Assembly: GCF_001874525.1 (NCBI RefSeq)
Contig: NZ_LKAQ01000004.1
Coordinates: 186,001-250,000, forward strand
Source of the DNA: Pseudodesulfovibrio hydrargyri
GTDB taxonomy: Bacteria; Desulfobacterota; Desulfovibrionia; Desulfovibrionales; Desulfovibrionaceae
Direction: 5' to 3'
Length of the DNA: 64,000 bases
Part shown: piece after piece, positions 26,336 to 35,460 of the stretch
Position numbering within the stretch: the stretch's first letter is position 1
Layout: each line of letters starts with the position of its first letter
The notes under the pieces: model-generated
Seen by the model: the letters and a program-made list of their open reading frames with translations, nothing else
Told to the model about the DNA's origin: nothing
Database searches by the model: none
Made by a program: the position numbers and the translations under genes

Positions 26336-27013
26336 ATGTACGATTTCCTGACCGGGCCCATGCTCTGGCTGACGTTCGCCGTCAGTTTCGGCGGCCTGCT
26401 CGTTCGCGCCGTGATGTATGTCAAGGGCCTCAGCTGGCAGCTCGACCGCGTGGCGTACCGTCCCCATATGAAATACGGCATCAGGGGGGGCGTGCGCTCC
26501 ATCCTGGCCTTCATCATCCCGTTCAAGGCCCGGCTGTGGCGGACCCGCCCCGGCTTCACCCTCATCTTCTTCGCCTTCCACATCGGGCTGCTGGTCACCC
26601 CGGTCTTCCTGGAAGCGCACAACGTGATGCTCCAAAACGCCCTGGGCTTCAGTCTGCCCGCCCTGCCCACCGGGGTGGCCGACGGACTGGCCTGGGTCTG
26701 CCTGGTGGGCGGCCTGTTCCTGCTGCTGCGGCGCATCGCCTTCCCCGAGGTGCGGATCATCACCACCTTCTACGACTACCTGCTGCTGGTCATCTCGGTG
26801 CTCCCTTTCGTCACCGGCCTGATCGCCCGGTACGAGATGGGGGACTACAACTTCTGGCTGGCCGCCCACATCCTGAGCGGCGAAATCTGGCTCCTGGCCC
26901 TGCCCTTCACCAAGCTCAGCCACGTGTTGCTGTTCTTCATGTCCCGCATGCAGCTGGGCATGGACTACGGCATCAAGCGCGGCGGCATGAAGGGCACGGA
27001 CATGGCCTGGTAA
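26336..27013 (+). CDS. hmcE: b-type cytochrome-like membrane subunit HmcE
   Basis: The 225-residue membrane protein resembles NarI/DsrM-like subunits. It has five to six spans with histidines in them (FAFHIGLLVTPVFL, LAAHILSGEIWLLALPF, TKLSHVLLFFMSRM) that could ligate haem b. AAGGAGAAG precedes ATG 26336. It sits between hmcD and hmcF with short gaps (54 and 33 bp). It passes electrons to HmcF at the cytoplasmic face and may exchange with the quinone pool. Confidence 0.9.
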   Translation: MYDFLTGPMLWLTFAVSFGGLLVRAVMYVKGLSWQLDRVAYRPHMKYGIRGGVRSILAFIIPFKARLWRTRPGFTLIFFAFHIGLLVTPVFLEAHNVMLQNALGFSLPALPTGVADGLAWVCLVGGLFLLLRRIAFPEVRIITTFYDYLLLVISVLPFVTGLIARYEMGDYNFWLAAHILSGEIWLLALPFTKLSHVLLFFMSRMQLGMDYGIKRGGMKGTDMAW

Positions 27014-27046
27014 CCGGGCTTTAGCCACACACAACGGAGAACCGAA

Positions 27047-28438
27047 ATGCCTGAAGGTAAATTCTGCAATAAGACGCCGATCACCACCGACGAACAGCTC
27101 AAAGCGACCCTCGGTGACAAGGGCGGCAAGCAATACTACGAAGAGATGAACCATCTGGACGTGGACTCGGACAAGCTCTGGGCCTCCATCCAGAAGACCA
27201 TGAAGTCCCGGACCAAGACCTGGCTCGAGATCTGCGCCCACTGCGGCCTGTGCGCCGAGTCCTGCTTCCTGTACCAGGTCAACGGCCGGGTGCCCGAACA
27301 GGTCCCGTCCTACAAGATCCAGTCCACCCTCGGGGTGATGGTCAAGAAGAAGGGCAAGGTGGACAACGAGTTCATGCAGATGTGCATGGAGACCGCCTGG
27401 TCCAAGTGCACCTGCTGCAACCGGTGCGGCATGTACTGTCCCCACGGCATCGACATGGGCGTGATGTTCAGCTACCTGCGCGGCCTGCTCTACTCCCAGG
27501 GCTTCGTGCCGTGGGAGCTCAAGATCGGCTCCGGCATGCACCGCGTGTACCGCGCCCAGATGGACGTGACCACCGAGGACTGGGTCGAGACCTGCGAGTG
27601 GATGGCCGAGGAGAACGAGGAGGACTGGCCCGGCCTGGAGATTCCCGTGGACAAGGAAGGCGCGGACATCATGTACACCTGCAACGCCCGCGAGCCCAAG
27701 CACTACCCCGAGGACATCGCCGAGGCGGCCATCCTCTTCCACGTGGCGGGCGAGAACTGGACCGTGCCCTCCGAGGGCTGGGAGCAGACCTCCCTGTCCA
27801 TGTTCGCCGGCGACTGGGAATGCTGCAAGGACAACGTCCTGAACGTCTACGCCGCGCTGGAGCGCCTCAAGCCCAAACGGGCCATCGGCACCGAATGCGG
27901 CCACGCGCACCGCGCGACGGTCATCGAAGGTCCCTACTGGGCGGGCCGCCCCGACGGGCAGCCGCCGGTCCCCTACATCCACTACGTGGAATGGCTGGCC
28001 GAGGCCCTGCGCGAAGGCAAGCTCAAGATCGACCCGGCCAAGCGGATCAAGGAGCCGGTCACCCTGCAGGACTCCTGCAACTACGTGCGCAACCAGGGGC
28101 TCAAGGACGTCACCCGCGAGATCATCAGCTACATCGTGGAGCCCGGGTACTTCGTGGAGATGGCCCCGAACAAGGAGCACAACTACTGCTGCGGCGGCGG
28201 TGGCGGATTCAACGGCATCGGCAAGTACCGCGAGCAGCGCAACGTGGCCCTGCGCAAGAAGCGCGACCAGATCCTGGACACCGGCTGCAAGCTGGTCATC
28301 GCGCCCTGCCACAACTGCTGGGACGCCATCCGCGACCTGGAGGAAGAGTACGAGATCGGCATCCGCTGGTCCTTCCTCAAGCCGCTGGTCATCGGCATGC
28401 TCGACGTGCCCAAGCACCTGCTGCCCCCCGAGGAATAA
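27047..28438 (+). CDS. hmcF: Cytoplasmic iron-sulfur subunit HmcF (HdrD/DsrK-like)
   Basis: The 463-residue protein has two [4Fe-4S] motifs, [11 protein letters not shown] (63-73) and [11 protein letters not shown] (121-131), and two CCG-type cysteine blocks: [10 protein letters not shown] near 343 and [11 protein letters not shown] near 376. This is the heterodisulfide-reductase-D/DsrK architecture, which handles thiol/disulfide two-electron chemistry through a special iron-sulfur cluster. No signal peptide or membrane span is present, so it faces the cytoplasm. It is the electron exit of the Hmc complex towards sulfate reduction. A universal-stress gene follows 35 bp later. Confidence 0.92.
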   Translation: MPEGKFCNKTPITTDEQLKATLGDKGGKQYYEEMNHLDVDSDKLWASIQKTMKSRTKTWLEICAHCGLCAESCFLYQVNGRVPEQVPSYKIQSTLGVMVKKKGKVDNEFMQMCMETAWSKCTCCNRCGMYCPHGIDMGVMFSYLRGLLYSQGFVPWELKIGSGMHRVYRAQMDVTTEDWVETCEWMAEENEEDWPGLEIPVDKEGADIMYTCNAREPKHYPEDIAEAAILFHVAGENWTVPSEGWEQTSLSMFAGDWECCKDNVLNVYAALERLKPKRAIGTECGHAHRATVIEGPYWAGRPDGQPPVPYIHYVEWLAEALREGKLKIDPAKRIKEPVTLQDSCNYVRNQGLKDVTREIISYIVEPGYFVEMAPNKEHNYCCGGGGGFNGIGKYREQRNVALRKKRDQILDTGCKLVIAPCHNCWDAIRDLEEEYEIGIRWSFLKPLVIGMLDVPKHLLPPEE

Positions 28439-28473
28439 ACCGGAGACCGTGTAACCAAAGGACGAGGTGATCT

Positions 28474-29367
28474 ATGTTCAAGAAGATTCTACTGGCGACC
28501 AGCGGTGCTCCGTCCACCTTCGGCGCCGCGCGGGTGGCCTTCGACATGGCCAAACGCTACGGGGCCGAGGTGGTGGTGTTCAACGTCATGGGCGTGCCCA
28601 CCAAGGCCTTTTCCCAGCTGGTCAACGACGTGCGCACCGGCGAGGAGATCGAGGTCGACGACGAATACCGCGCCTGGGTCGAGGAGGAGCTCAAGTCCAC
28701 CTTCGAGAAGCAGATCGAATCGGTGGAGTACGCCAAGATCGTGACCACCACGGGCGTGCCCAGCCGCGAGATTCTGCGCGCCGCCCGGGCCGAGGACGCC
28801 GACCTGATCGTCATGGGCGCGAGCTCCGGCGATTCGAGCGCCTACCGCAAGGGCTACCCCGGCTCCACCCTGCAGCGCGTGGCCAAGGCCGCCCGCTGCC
28901 CGGTCATGACCGTGCACCGCGAGACCGCCTCCTACTGGGGCGGGTTCGGCAACATCGTCTTCGCCACCGACTTCTCCAAGCAGGCCGAGAACGCCTTCAA
29001 GTTCGCCCTCAACTCGGCAAAGGAACTGGGCTGCGACCTGACCCTGTTCCATGCCCTGGACATCAGCGGCAAGGTCCTGGACCAGAACGCCATCGAGGAC
29101 AAGCTCATCGAGGCCAGGACCCGCATCCGCGAGACCTACGGGCCGCTCATGGGCGACTTCAAGGACTTCGACATCGAGGTCTGGGAAGGCGTGCCCTACG
29201 TGGAGGTAGTCAAGATCGCCCGCGAGCGCAGCGCCGACCTCATCGTCCTGGCGCACCACTCCCGGGAGCTCGATCCGGAGCTGGCGTCCCTCGGGTCCAC
29301 CCTGGAGCAGGTCATCCTGCGCGCCGGGTGCCCGGTGGTCAGCGTGAGCAAACCGGACAAGGTCTAG
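28474..29367 (+). CDS. Tandem-domain universal stress protein (UspA family)
   Basis: The 297-residue protein contains two Usp domains. Domain 1 (1-150) starts MFKKILLATSGAPSTFGAAR and has the nucleotide loop IVMGASSGDSS...GYPGST. Domain 2 (151-297) starts NIVFATDFSKQAENAF and has LVLAHHSRELDPELASLGST. Both keep the G-rich ATP-binding region. AACGAGGT-type ribosome site GACGAGGTG precedes ATG 28474. It is 35 bp from hmcF with no terminator between, so it is probably the tail of the hmc transcript. A GC hairpin follows it. Its signal and target are unknown; tandem Usp proteins often respond to growth arrest or redox stress. Confidence 0.88.
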   Translation: MFKKILLATSGAPSTFGAARVAFDMAKRYGAEVVVFNVMGVPTKAFSQLVNDVRTGEEIEVDDEYRAWVEEELKSTFEKQIESVEYAKIVTTTGVPSREILRAARAEDADLIVMGASSGDSSAYRKGYPGSTLQRVAKAARCPVMTVHRETASYWGGFGNIVFATDFSKQAENAFKFALNSAKELGCDLTLFHALDISGKVLDQNAIEDKLIEARTRIRETYGPLMGDFKDFDIEVWEGVPYVEVVKIARERSADLIVLAHHSRELDPELASLGSTLEQVILRAGCPVVSVSKPDKV

Positions 29368-29378
29368 AAAAGCAGAGC

Positions 29379-29406
29379 GGCGCGCCCGGCGGGTGCCGGG
29401 CGCGCC
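29379..29406 (+). terminator. Strong GC hairpin after the Usp gene
   Basis: A perfect 12-bp stem (GGCGCGCCCGGC and GCCGGGCGCGCC) closes on GGGT, 12 bp after the Usp stop codon. Only TT follows before an A-rich stretch. A second stem with arms GCCGCAG and CTGCGGC lies at 29422-29454. Together they would separate hmc transcription from the regulatory genes. Confidence 0.65.
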
Positions 29407-29501
29407 TTGAAAAATATAAATGCCGCAGCCGGCCTTGGCGGGAGCGACTGCGGCAAATCAAGAATCAAACGCATTGATTCGTGAGTACCAGGAGGAACAT
29501 C

Positions 29502-29855
29502 ATGTCCAAGAAGATTCTCATAATCGACGACGACCAGGAAATCCGTTCGTATCTGTCCGAACTGCTCGGGGACAACGGATATGAAACCGTGACCGCCAAC
29601 GACGGCGCGGAGGCCGTGGAGATCGCCAAGGCCGAGAAGCCCGATCTGATCACGCTGGACCTGGAAATGCCCAATGAATGGGGTCCGAGGTTCTACCGCA
29701 AGATCAGCCAGGACGACGCCCTCAAGCGCACTCCGGTGGTGGTCATCAGCGGCCTCAACGCGATCAAATACGCTATTCCCAAGGCGATCGCAAGCCTTAC
29801 CAAGCCTTTTGAGCCCGCCCAGCTGCTGAAGATCGTCAAGGACGCCATCGGCTAG
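29502..29855 (+). CDS. Receiver-only response regulator, Rrf1-like
   Basis: A 117-residue single-domain CheY-like protein: acidic pair in ILIIDDDQEIRSYL, phospho-acceptor in LITLDLEMP (about residue 52), Ser/Thr in VVVISGL and Lys in SLTKPFEP. It has no output domain. Directly after the acceptor it carries NEWGPRFYRK, a stretch I do not know from ordinary CheY proteins, that is repeated in the next gene. AGGAGGA lies 6 bp before ATG 29502. Its place between hmc and rrf2 corresponds to rrf1 of Desulfovibrio. A phosphorylated receiver could control the neighbouring kinases; that is inference. Confidence 0.85.
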   Translation: MSKKILIIDDDQEIRSYLSELLGDNGYETVTANDGAEAVEIAKAEKPDLITLDLEMPNEWGPRFYRKISQDDALKRTPVVVISGLNAIKYAIPKAIASLTKPFEPAQLLKIVKDAIG

Positions 29856-29879
29856 CGGCCCGACGGGTTGGTGTTTTAC

Positions 29880-29911
29880 CGGCCCGCGGATCGACGTCGA
29901 TTCGCGGGCCG
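29880..29911 (+). terminator. Hairpin between the two receiver genes
   Basis: Arms CGGCCCGCG and CGCGGGCCG with a GATCGACGTCGATT loop, itself partly self-complementary, followed by AATTTTCC. It begins 24 bp after the first receiver gene. Confidence 0.6.
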
Positions 29912-29998
29912 AATTTTCCGACTTGAACTCGCGCGCGGGTTGAGTATACGTTGCAGGCGTTGCGGGGGGTCCCCGCCACTTGAAACCAGGTTGAGCTC

Positions 29999-30355
29999 AT
30001 GCCAAAGAAAATCATGGTGGTGGACGACGATCCGGACATCGTCGATTACCTCATCAGCGTATTCGAAGACCACGGATACGACACCTGCCGCGCTTCCGAC
30101 GGGATTTCAGCCTATGAGGTGGCCATGGCCGAAAAGCCGGACCTCATCACGCTGGACATCGAAATGCCCCACGAGTGGGGACCGCGTTTCTACCGTCGGC
30201 TGACCAGTGAAAAGGAGTTTTCCGACATCCCGGTGATCGTCATCTCCGGGCTCTCGGGAATCCATCTGGCCATACGGCGGGCCGTGGCGACCATAAAGAA
30301 GCCCTTCGACCCGGCGGATGTGATCCAGATCGTACGAGAGGCACTGGGCGAATAA
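29999..30355 (+). CDS. Receiver-only response regulator, second copy
   Basis: The 118-residue paralogue of the preceding protein: KIMVVDDDPDIVDYLISVFE, LITLDIEMP with the acceptor Asp, HEWGPRFYRR after it, VIVISGLSG and TIKKPFDPADV. The two copies share the unusual WGPRFYR segment, so they arose by duplication and are probably read by the same partner. It ends 88 bp before the REC-PAS-PAS kinase. No DNA-binding domain is present. Which of the two corresponds to Rrf1 of Desulfovibrio cannot be told from position alone. Confidence 0.85.
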   Translation: MPKKIMVVDDDPDIVDYLISVFEDHGYDTCRASDGISAYEVAMAEKPDLITLDIEMPHEWGPRFYRRLTSEKEFSDIPVIVISGLSGIHLAIRRAVATIKKPFDPADVIQIVREALGE

Positions 30356-30443
30356 CCCGGTCCGCAATCCTGGACTGAGGAGAGAACCCGCAGGGAAGCG
30401 GCCGCCCGGGGCGGCCGGCGGCACGACTCTCCCGGAGGGTGTG

Positions 30444-32375
30444 ATGGATTTCAAACGACTGCTGCTCGTGGACGACGAGGAAGGCGTCCGCCGGTTCCTC
30501 GGCCTCTCGCTGATGGACCTGGGCTACGAAGTGGAAACCGCCGCCAACGGCAAGGAGGCCCTAGAGGTCTTCGACGCCTTCAAGCCCGGAATCGTCTTCA
30601 CCGACATCAAGATGCCCGTCATGGACGGCATCGACCTGCTCAAGGCCATCAAGGAGCGTTCCCCGGACACCGAAGTGGTCATGATCACCGGCCACGGGGA
30701 CATGGACCTGGCCATCGAATCCCTCAAGTTCGACGCCTCGGACTTCATCACCAAACCGATCAACAACGACGTGCTCGAGGTCTCCCTGGAGCGCGCCCGC
30801 GAGCGCTACAGCATGAAGCTGCAGCTGCGCGAATACACCGAGAACCTGGAAAAGCTGGTCGAGGAAAAGACCGACCGCATCGTGGAGCTGGAGCGCCAGA
30901 ACGCCGCCTGCCAGGTGGTCCAGGGGCTGTCCTCGGCCCTGTCCGACGCGGCCCAGGAGGCGGATACCGGCTACGGCGTGTTCAACGAACTGCCCTGCCT
31001 GGTGTCCATCCACAACCGCTACCTCGAGATCGTGGCCCACAACCGCCTGTTCGAGGAGCGCCTGGGCAACCAGGTGGGCAACAACAGCTTCGACATCTAC
31101 TCCGACCGCACCTCGCCGGGCAACGCCTGCCCGGTGCAGCGCACCTTCGAGACCGGCAAGGGCCAGCGCAGCAAGGAGAATTTCCTGTCCAAGGACGGCG
31201 ACGAGATACCGGTCACGGTCTACACGGCGCCCCTGCCCAACAAGGACGGCGAGATCGAACTGGTCCTGGACATCTCCGTGGACATGACCGAGCTCAAGCG
31301 CCTCCAGGACGAACTGTACACCACCCAGTACAAGTACCAGCGCCTGTTCGACGAGGCCCCCTGCTACATCACCGTGCAGGACGCGGACCTGAACATCGTC
31401 GAGGCCAACCGGCTGTTCAAGCAGGACTTCGGCGAGGTCGAGGGGCACTTCTGCTTCGAGGCCTACAAGCACAGAAGCGAGCCGTGCGAGGGGTGTCTGG
31501 TGGACAAGACCCTGCTGGACGGCGAATCGCGGCAGCAGGAGACCGTGGTGACCACGCTTTCCGGCGAGCAGAAGCACATGCTCGTCCAGGCCGCGCCCCT
31601 GCACGACGCCTCGGGCCGCATCTTCCAGGCCATGGAGCTGTCCACGGACATCACCGAGATCCGCAGGCTCCAGGACCACCTGACCTCGCTGGGCATCATG
31701 CTCGGGTCCATGTCCCACGGCGTCAAGGGCATGCTGACCTCCCTGGACGGCGGGATCTACCGGTTGGAGTCGGGCCTGAAAAAGGGCGACGAGGAGCGCG
31801 TGGCCGCGGCCACCCGGACCCTCAAGGCCATGATCGGCCGGGTCAAGAAGATGGTTCTGGACATCCTCTACTACGCCAAGTCCCGCGAGCTCGAGACCGA
31901 GGCCGTGGACGCGTCCGCGTTCCTCAGGGACACGGCCGACATCGGCGCGGCCAGGGCCGCCTCGGGCAAGATCGAGTTCGTCCGCGACATCCCGGACGAC
32001 CTGGGGACCATCCAGGCCGACACCGCGGCCCTGTCCGCGGCCCTGGTCAACTTCCTGGAGAACGGCGTGGACGCCTGCGAGGCACGCAAGGACGGCAGAC
32101 TGGCCCTGTCCGCGAGGCGCGACGAGACCGGGCTGGTCATCACCATATCGGACAACGGCATGGGCATGGACCGCGAGACCCGGGACAAGATCTTCACCCT
32201 GTTCTTCTCGTCCAAGGGCAAGCGCGGCACCGGCATCGGCCTGTTCATCTCCAACCAGACCATCGAGCAGCACGGCGGGGCCATCCGGGTGGAGTCCGCC
32301 CCGCACGAGGGCTCGACCTTCATCATCACCCTGCCCGACCGGGCCGGGAAGCAAGAGGCCGGAGCCGGAAAATAA
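30444..32375 (+). CDS. Receiver-PAS-PAS histidine kinase
   Basis: The 643-residue protein has no membrane span. It begins with a receiver domain (1-125; Asp54 in VFTDIKMP, Lys104 in FITKPIN), a coiled coil (about 126-160), PAS-A (about 178-285) and PAS-B (about 297-405), then a kinase core with His425 in GSMSHGVKGM and an ATPase domain (LVNFLENGVDACEARK, ISDNGMGMD, GKRGTGIGLFISNQT). PAS-B carries Cys337, Cys348 and Cys351 in a CX10CX2C pattern, also seen in the later haem kinase. An alternative GTG start lies one codon upstream. Placed between two receiver proteins and rrf2, it probably senses redox state and passes phosphate among them. Confidence 0.85.
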   Translation: MDFKRLLLVDDEEGVRRFLGLSLMDLGYEVETAANGKEALEVFDAFKPGIVFTDIKMPVMDGIDLLKAIKERSPDTEVVMITGHGDMDLAIESLKFDASDFITKPINNDVLEVSLERARERYSMKLQLREYTENLEKLVEEKTDRIVELERQNAACQVVQGLSSALSDAAQEADTGYGVFNELPCLVSIHNRYLEIVAHNRLFEERLGNQVGNNSFDIYSDRTSPGNACPVQRTFETGKGQRSKENFLSKDGDEIPVTVYTAPLPNKDGEIELVLDISVDMTELKRLQDELYTTQYKYQRLFDEAPCYITVQDADLNIVEANRLFKQDFGEVEGHFCFEAYKHRSEPCEGCLVDKTLLDGESRQQETVVTTLSGEQKHMLVQAAPLHDASGRIFQAMELSTDITEIRRLQDHLTSLGIMLGSMSHGVKGMLTSLDGGIYRLESGLKKGDEERVAAATRTLKAMIGRVKKMVLDILYYAKSRELETEAVDASAFLRDTADIGAARAASGKIEFVRDIPDDLGTIQADTAALSAALVNFLENGVDACEARKDGRLALSARRDETGLVITISDNGMGMDRETRDKIFTLFFSSKGKRGTGIGLFISNQTIEQHGGAIRVESAPHEGSTFIITLPDRAGKQEAGAGK

Positions 32376-32498
32376 GGGGGCCGGAGGCCGGGAAAACCGG
32401 TTCAAAAACGGCCGCCGATTGATTGTCGCGGTATTTTTCCCTATGCTTACGGGACGCGCGCCGCGCGCCCACCACTTTCACAGCCGGGGACAAAGACG

Positions 32499-32942
32499 AT
32501 GAAACTGACCACACGCAGCCGATACGGCACCCGATTGCTCCTGGACATCGCCCTCCATTCGGAGAACGGCAGTCCGGTCCCGAGCAAGGACACGGCCGAG
32601 CGTGAAAAGCTGTCCCTGAAGTATCTCGAAAAGCTGATCAAGATGCTCAAGCAGGCGGGCTACGTGAAGGGCAAACGCGGCCCCAACGGCGGCAACGTCC
32701 TGGTGCGCGAGCCCGAGGACATCTCCATCGGCGAGGTGGCCCGCATCCTGGACGGCGAGGAGCAGGTCCTGGGCTGCGAGGGCGACCCATCCACCTGCCC
32801 GCGCGCGGCCGTCTGCCTCAAGCGCTCCATCTGGGACGACGCCTCCCTGGCCATGTACAGGATGCTCGACTCCTACTCCCTGGCCGACCTGATGAAGGAC
32901 GCGTACCTGTGTCCCGAGAATCCGCCCAAGAGCGACGACTAG
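32499..32942 (+). CDS. rrf2: Rrf2-family iron-sulfur transcriptional regulator
   Basis: The 147-residue protein has the family's winged helix (MKLTTRSRYGTRLLLDIALH; YLEKLIKMLKQAGYVKGKRG, where the second block is the recognition region) and three cysteines, Cys93, Cys100 and Cys106 (CEGDPSTC then PRAAVC), which in IscR/NsrR/RsrR relatives hold a [2Fe-2S] or [4Fe-4S] cluster. Rrf2, the founder of the family, was described at the end of the hmc operon in Desulfovibrio, where it represses hmc. Conserved position and size support orthology. It would respond to redox or nitrosative stress and bind the hmc promoter. It is followed 37 bp later by a haem-containing sensor kinase. Confidence 0.9.
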   Translation: MKLTTRSRYGTRLLLDIALHSENGSPVPSKDTAEREKLSLKYLEKLIKMLKQAGYVKGKRGPNGGNVLVREPEDISIGEVARILDGEEQVLGCEGDPSTCPRAAVCLKRSIWDDASLAMYRMLDSYSLADLMKDAYLCPENPPKSDD

Positions 32943-32979
32943 CCCGGCCGGCACGGCCGCCCGAGAGGAAGGTGCCAAG

Positions 32980-35244
32980 GTGCTGAAGCGGTACCGCGAG
33001 AGCCTGATCGCGAAGATGATCCTGTCGGGCGGGGTGACGCTCATCCTGTGCGTCTTCCTGTGGACCGGGTTCAACGTCTATTACTTCAAGAACAACGTGG
33101 TCTCCAACGTCATGTCCGACATCGAGATGGTCTCGGACACGATCATGCTCGCCCTGCACTACGCGATGATGCTCGACAACGAAGAGGACATCAAAGAGAA
33201 CATCAACAACATCGCCAAGCAGGAGGAGATCGAGAACATCCGGGTCTACAACAAGCAGGGACGCATCGTCTTCTCCAACATCCCGGCCGAGATCGGCACG
33301 GTCATCGGCCAGCAGACCCCGGCCTGCCGGGCCTGCCATCAGTACGCGCCGCCGCCCCCGGCCCTGCCCCTGTCCAAGCGGACGAGGATGATCGAGTCGG
33401 ACGGCCGCCAGCTCATGGCCATCATGACCCCCATCGCCAACTCCGAGGGGTGCTCGCCCGGCCCCTGCCACGTCCACTCGGGGGACGAACAGGTCCTCGG
33501 CCTGCTGGACGTGACCGTGAACATGGACGCCAAGAACGCCCTGATCCGAATGTTCGAGCGGGCCAACATGGGCATCTCCGTGGTCGTGTTCGCGGCCACC
33601 TTCCTGGCCCTGTTCGCCTTCACCTACCGGTTCATCTTCCGGCCCATAAAACGGCTCATCACGGCCACGCGCGGCATCAGCGGCGGGACCGACTACACGG
33701 ACATCGACATCGAGCAGGTGGACGAGATCGGCACCCTGGGCCAGGCCTTCAACATGATGGGCCGCCGCGTCTCGGACAAGCACCGCGAACTGCTTGAGCA
33801 ACGCGAGGAATACCGCAACCTGTTCGACAACGTGCCCTGCCTGGTCTCGGTGGTGGACACCGATTACCGGGTCATCCGCCACAACTCGGCCTATGAGCGG
33901 CATTTCGGCACGCCCGGCGGCAAGCGGTGCTGGCAGGTGAACAAGGGCCGCCTGGAGAAATGCGAGGTCTGCCCCGTGGACCGGACCTTCCAGGACGGCA
34001 AGGCGCACATGTCCGAGGAGTCCGGCATGTCCAAGGACGGCCACACGATCCACTGGATCGTGTACACCTCCCCGGTGCGCGACGAGAACGGCCGGGTGGT
34101 GGCCGCCATGGAGATGATGGTAGACATCACCCACCGCCGCGAGCTGGAATCCAAGCTGGCCGCGTCCGAGCACCGCTACCACGCCATCTTCGACTCCATC
34201 CCCAACGCGGTCTTCGTCCTGGACCGCAAGACGCTGGAGATTCTGAACTGCAACGAGTCCTCCCAGGAAATGTACGGCTGGGGCCAGCTCGAGATGCGCG
34301 GCCGCAGCTTCATGGACTTCTTCCGCCACGACGAGGCCGGGGACTGGGAGGAGGCCGTTCGCTCCCAGTCCGAGATCGAGCTGTGCACCCACGTGGACAA
34401 GTCGGGTCGGCCGTTCTTCGTCTTCCTGAGCATCTCCCCGGCCCGGTTCGAGGGCCGCGACACCCTGATCGTGACCTGTACGGACGTGACCCGCAAGATC
34501 GAGATGGAGCGGCAGCTCATCCAGGCCAGCAAGATGACCACCCTGGGAGAGATGAGCACGGGCGTGGCCCACGAACTGAACCAGCCCCTGACCATCCTCC
34601 AGGCCATTTCCAACCTGCTCACCCACAGGGCCGAGAACGGCACCGAGATATCGCCGGAGATCATGCGCGAGATGGCCGAAGGCATCTCAACCCACGTTGA
34701 CCGGGCGGCCAAGATCATCGAGCACATGCGCGAATTCGGGCGCAAGTCCGACCTGCGGACCATGCCGGTGCAGGTCAACGAGGTCCTGGAGCGCGGTTTC
34801 GAGTTCTTCAGCCAGCAGCTTCAGATCCACAATATCCGGGTGGACTGGGAGTTGGAGGAGGGGTTGCCCCTGATCATGGCCGACTCCAACCGGCTGGAAC
34901 AGGTGGTCATCAATCTCCTGCTCAACGCCCGCGACGCCATCGAGGACCGCTGGAAGGACGAAAAAAGCAATGAGGACAAGCGGATCCTGCTTCAGTCCTT
35001 CAGCACGCCCGAGCGCGTGGTCTTCCGCATCTGCGACACGGGCGCGGGCATCCCCCCGGCCATCCGCGAGCGGCTGTTCGAGCCGTTCTTCACCACCAAG
35101 ATCGTGGGCAAGGGCACCGGGCTCGGCCTGTCCATCTCCTACGGCATCGTCACCGACTACGGCGGGAAGATAAAGGCCGATTCCTGGGAACAGGGCGGTG
35201 CCTGTTTCGAGATATCCTTTCCCCGGGCCGAGTGCGAACTGTAG
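32980..35244 (+). CDS. Membrane sensor histidine kinase with predicted periplasmic c-type haem
   Basis: The 754-residue kinase has a first span near 13-31, a periplasmic loop to about 197, a second span near 198-220, HAMP (about 218-270), PAS-1 (285-390), PAS-2 (400-510), a HisKA domain with His531 in [11 protein letters not shown], and an ATPase domain ([25 protein letters not shown]). The loop holds CRACH (116-120) and CSPGPCH (158-164), a CX2CH and a CX4CH haem-binding motif, so one or two haems are likely attached covalently. PAS-1 has Cys317, Cys328, Cys331 (CX10CX2C). The start is GTG 32980 after AGGAAGG. It lies between rrf2 and an octahaem cytochrome operon, so it may sense periplasmic redox state, oxygen or nitric oxide. 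Confidence 0.87.
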   Translation: MLKRYRESLIAKMILSGGVTLILCVFLWTGFNVYYFKNNVVSNVMSDIEMVSDTIMLALHYAMMLDNEEDIKENINNIAKQEEIENIRVYNKQGRIVFSNIPAEIGTVIGQQTPACRACHQYAPPPPALPLSKRTRMIESDGRQLMAIMTPIANSEGCSPGPCHVHSGDEQVLGLLDVTVNMDAKNALIRMFERANMGISVVVFAATFLALFAFTYRFIFRPIKRLITATRGISGGTDYTDIDIEQVDEIGTLGQAFNMMGRRVSDKHRELLEQREEYRNLFDNVPCLVSVVDTDYRVIRHNSAYERHFGTPGGKRCWQVNKGRLEKCEVCPVDRTFQDGKAHMSEESGMSKDGHTIHWIVYTSPVRDENGRVVAAMEMMVDITHRRELESKLAASEHRYHAIFDSIPNAVFVLDRKTLEILNCNESSQEMYGWGQLEMRGRSFMDFFRHDEAGDWEEAVRSQSEIELCTHVDKSGRPFFVFLSISPARFEGRDTLIVTCTDVTRKIEMERQLIQASKMTTLGEMSTGVAHELNQPLTILQAISNLLTHRAENGTEISPEIMREMAEGISTHVDRAAKIIEHMREFGRKSDLRTMPVQVNEVLERGFEFFSQQLQIHNIRVDWELEEGLPLIMADSNRLEQVVINLLLNARDAIEDRWKDEKSNEDKRILLQSFSTPERVVFRICDTGAGIPPAIRERLFEPFFTTKIVGKGTGLGLSISYGIVTDYGGKIKADSWEQGGACFEISFPRAECEL

Positions 35245-35269
35245 GCCCGCCGGAACTTGACGCCTTTCG

Positions 35270-35298
35270 GGCCGGGAATAGCTTCCCGGCCTTTTCTT
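35270..35298 (+). terminator. Intrinsic terminator of the haem sensor kinase gene
   Basis: Nine-bp arms GGCCGGGAA and TTCCCGGCC with a TAGC loop, followed by TTTTCTTT, 25 bp after the stop codon. Confidence 0.85.
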
Positions 35299-35400
35299 TC
35301 GCCCGGCTCCCGGCCGTTGAGACAAAAAAAGCGGCAAATGACAGAAAATAATCCCCCGCACCTGCCGTTCTCCCCGTTTTTCTGCTAACGGAGGATAAAC

Positions 35401-35438
35401 CCCTTCTCTCCGGACCGGGGGCAATGGTCCGCGAAGGG
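35401..35438 (+). promoter_or_regulatory. Structured leader before the tetrahaem gene
   Basis: Two consecutive arm pairs, CCCTTC with GAAGGG and CGGACC with GGTCCG, form one interrupted stem ending 22 bp before the start codon of the tetrahaem cytochrome gene and just ahead of its AGGAGGAGG ribosome site. It may influence translation or mRNA stability. No ligand is suggested. Confidence 0.4.
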
Positions 35439-35460
35439 AGGGGAACATCCAGGAGGAGGT

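Noticed and set aside
22340..28438. Reading the electron-transfer operon as Tmc, Qmo or DsrMKJOP
   Set aside because: The 14-haem cytochrome, the small 43-residue subunit and the order A-B-C-D-E-F fit Hmc only; Tmc starts with a tetrahaem cytochrome, Dsr has a triheme DsrJ and Qmo has flavoproteins.
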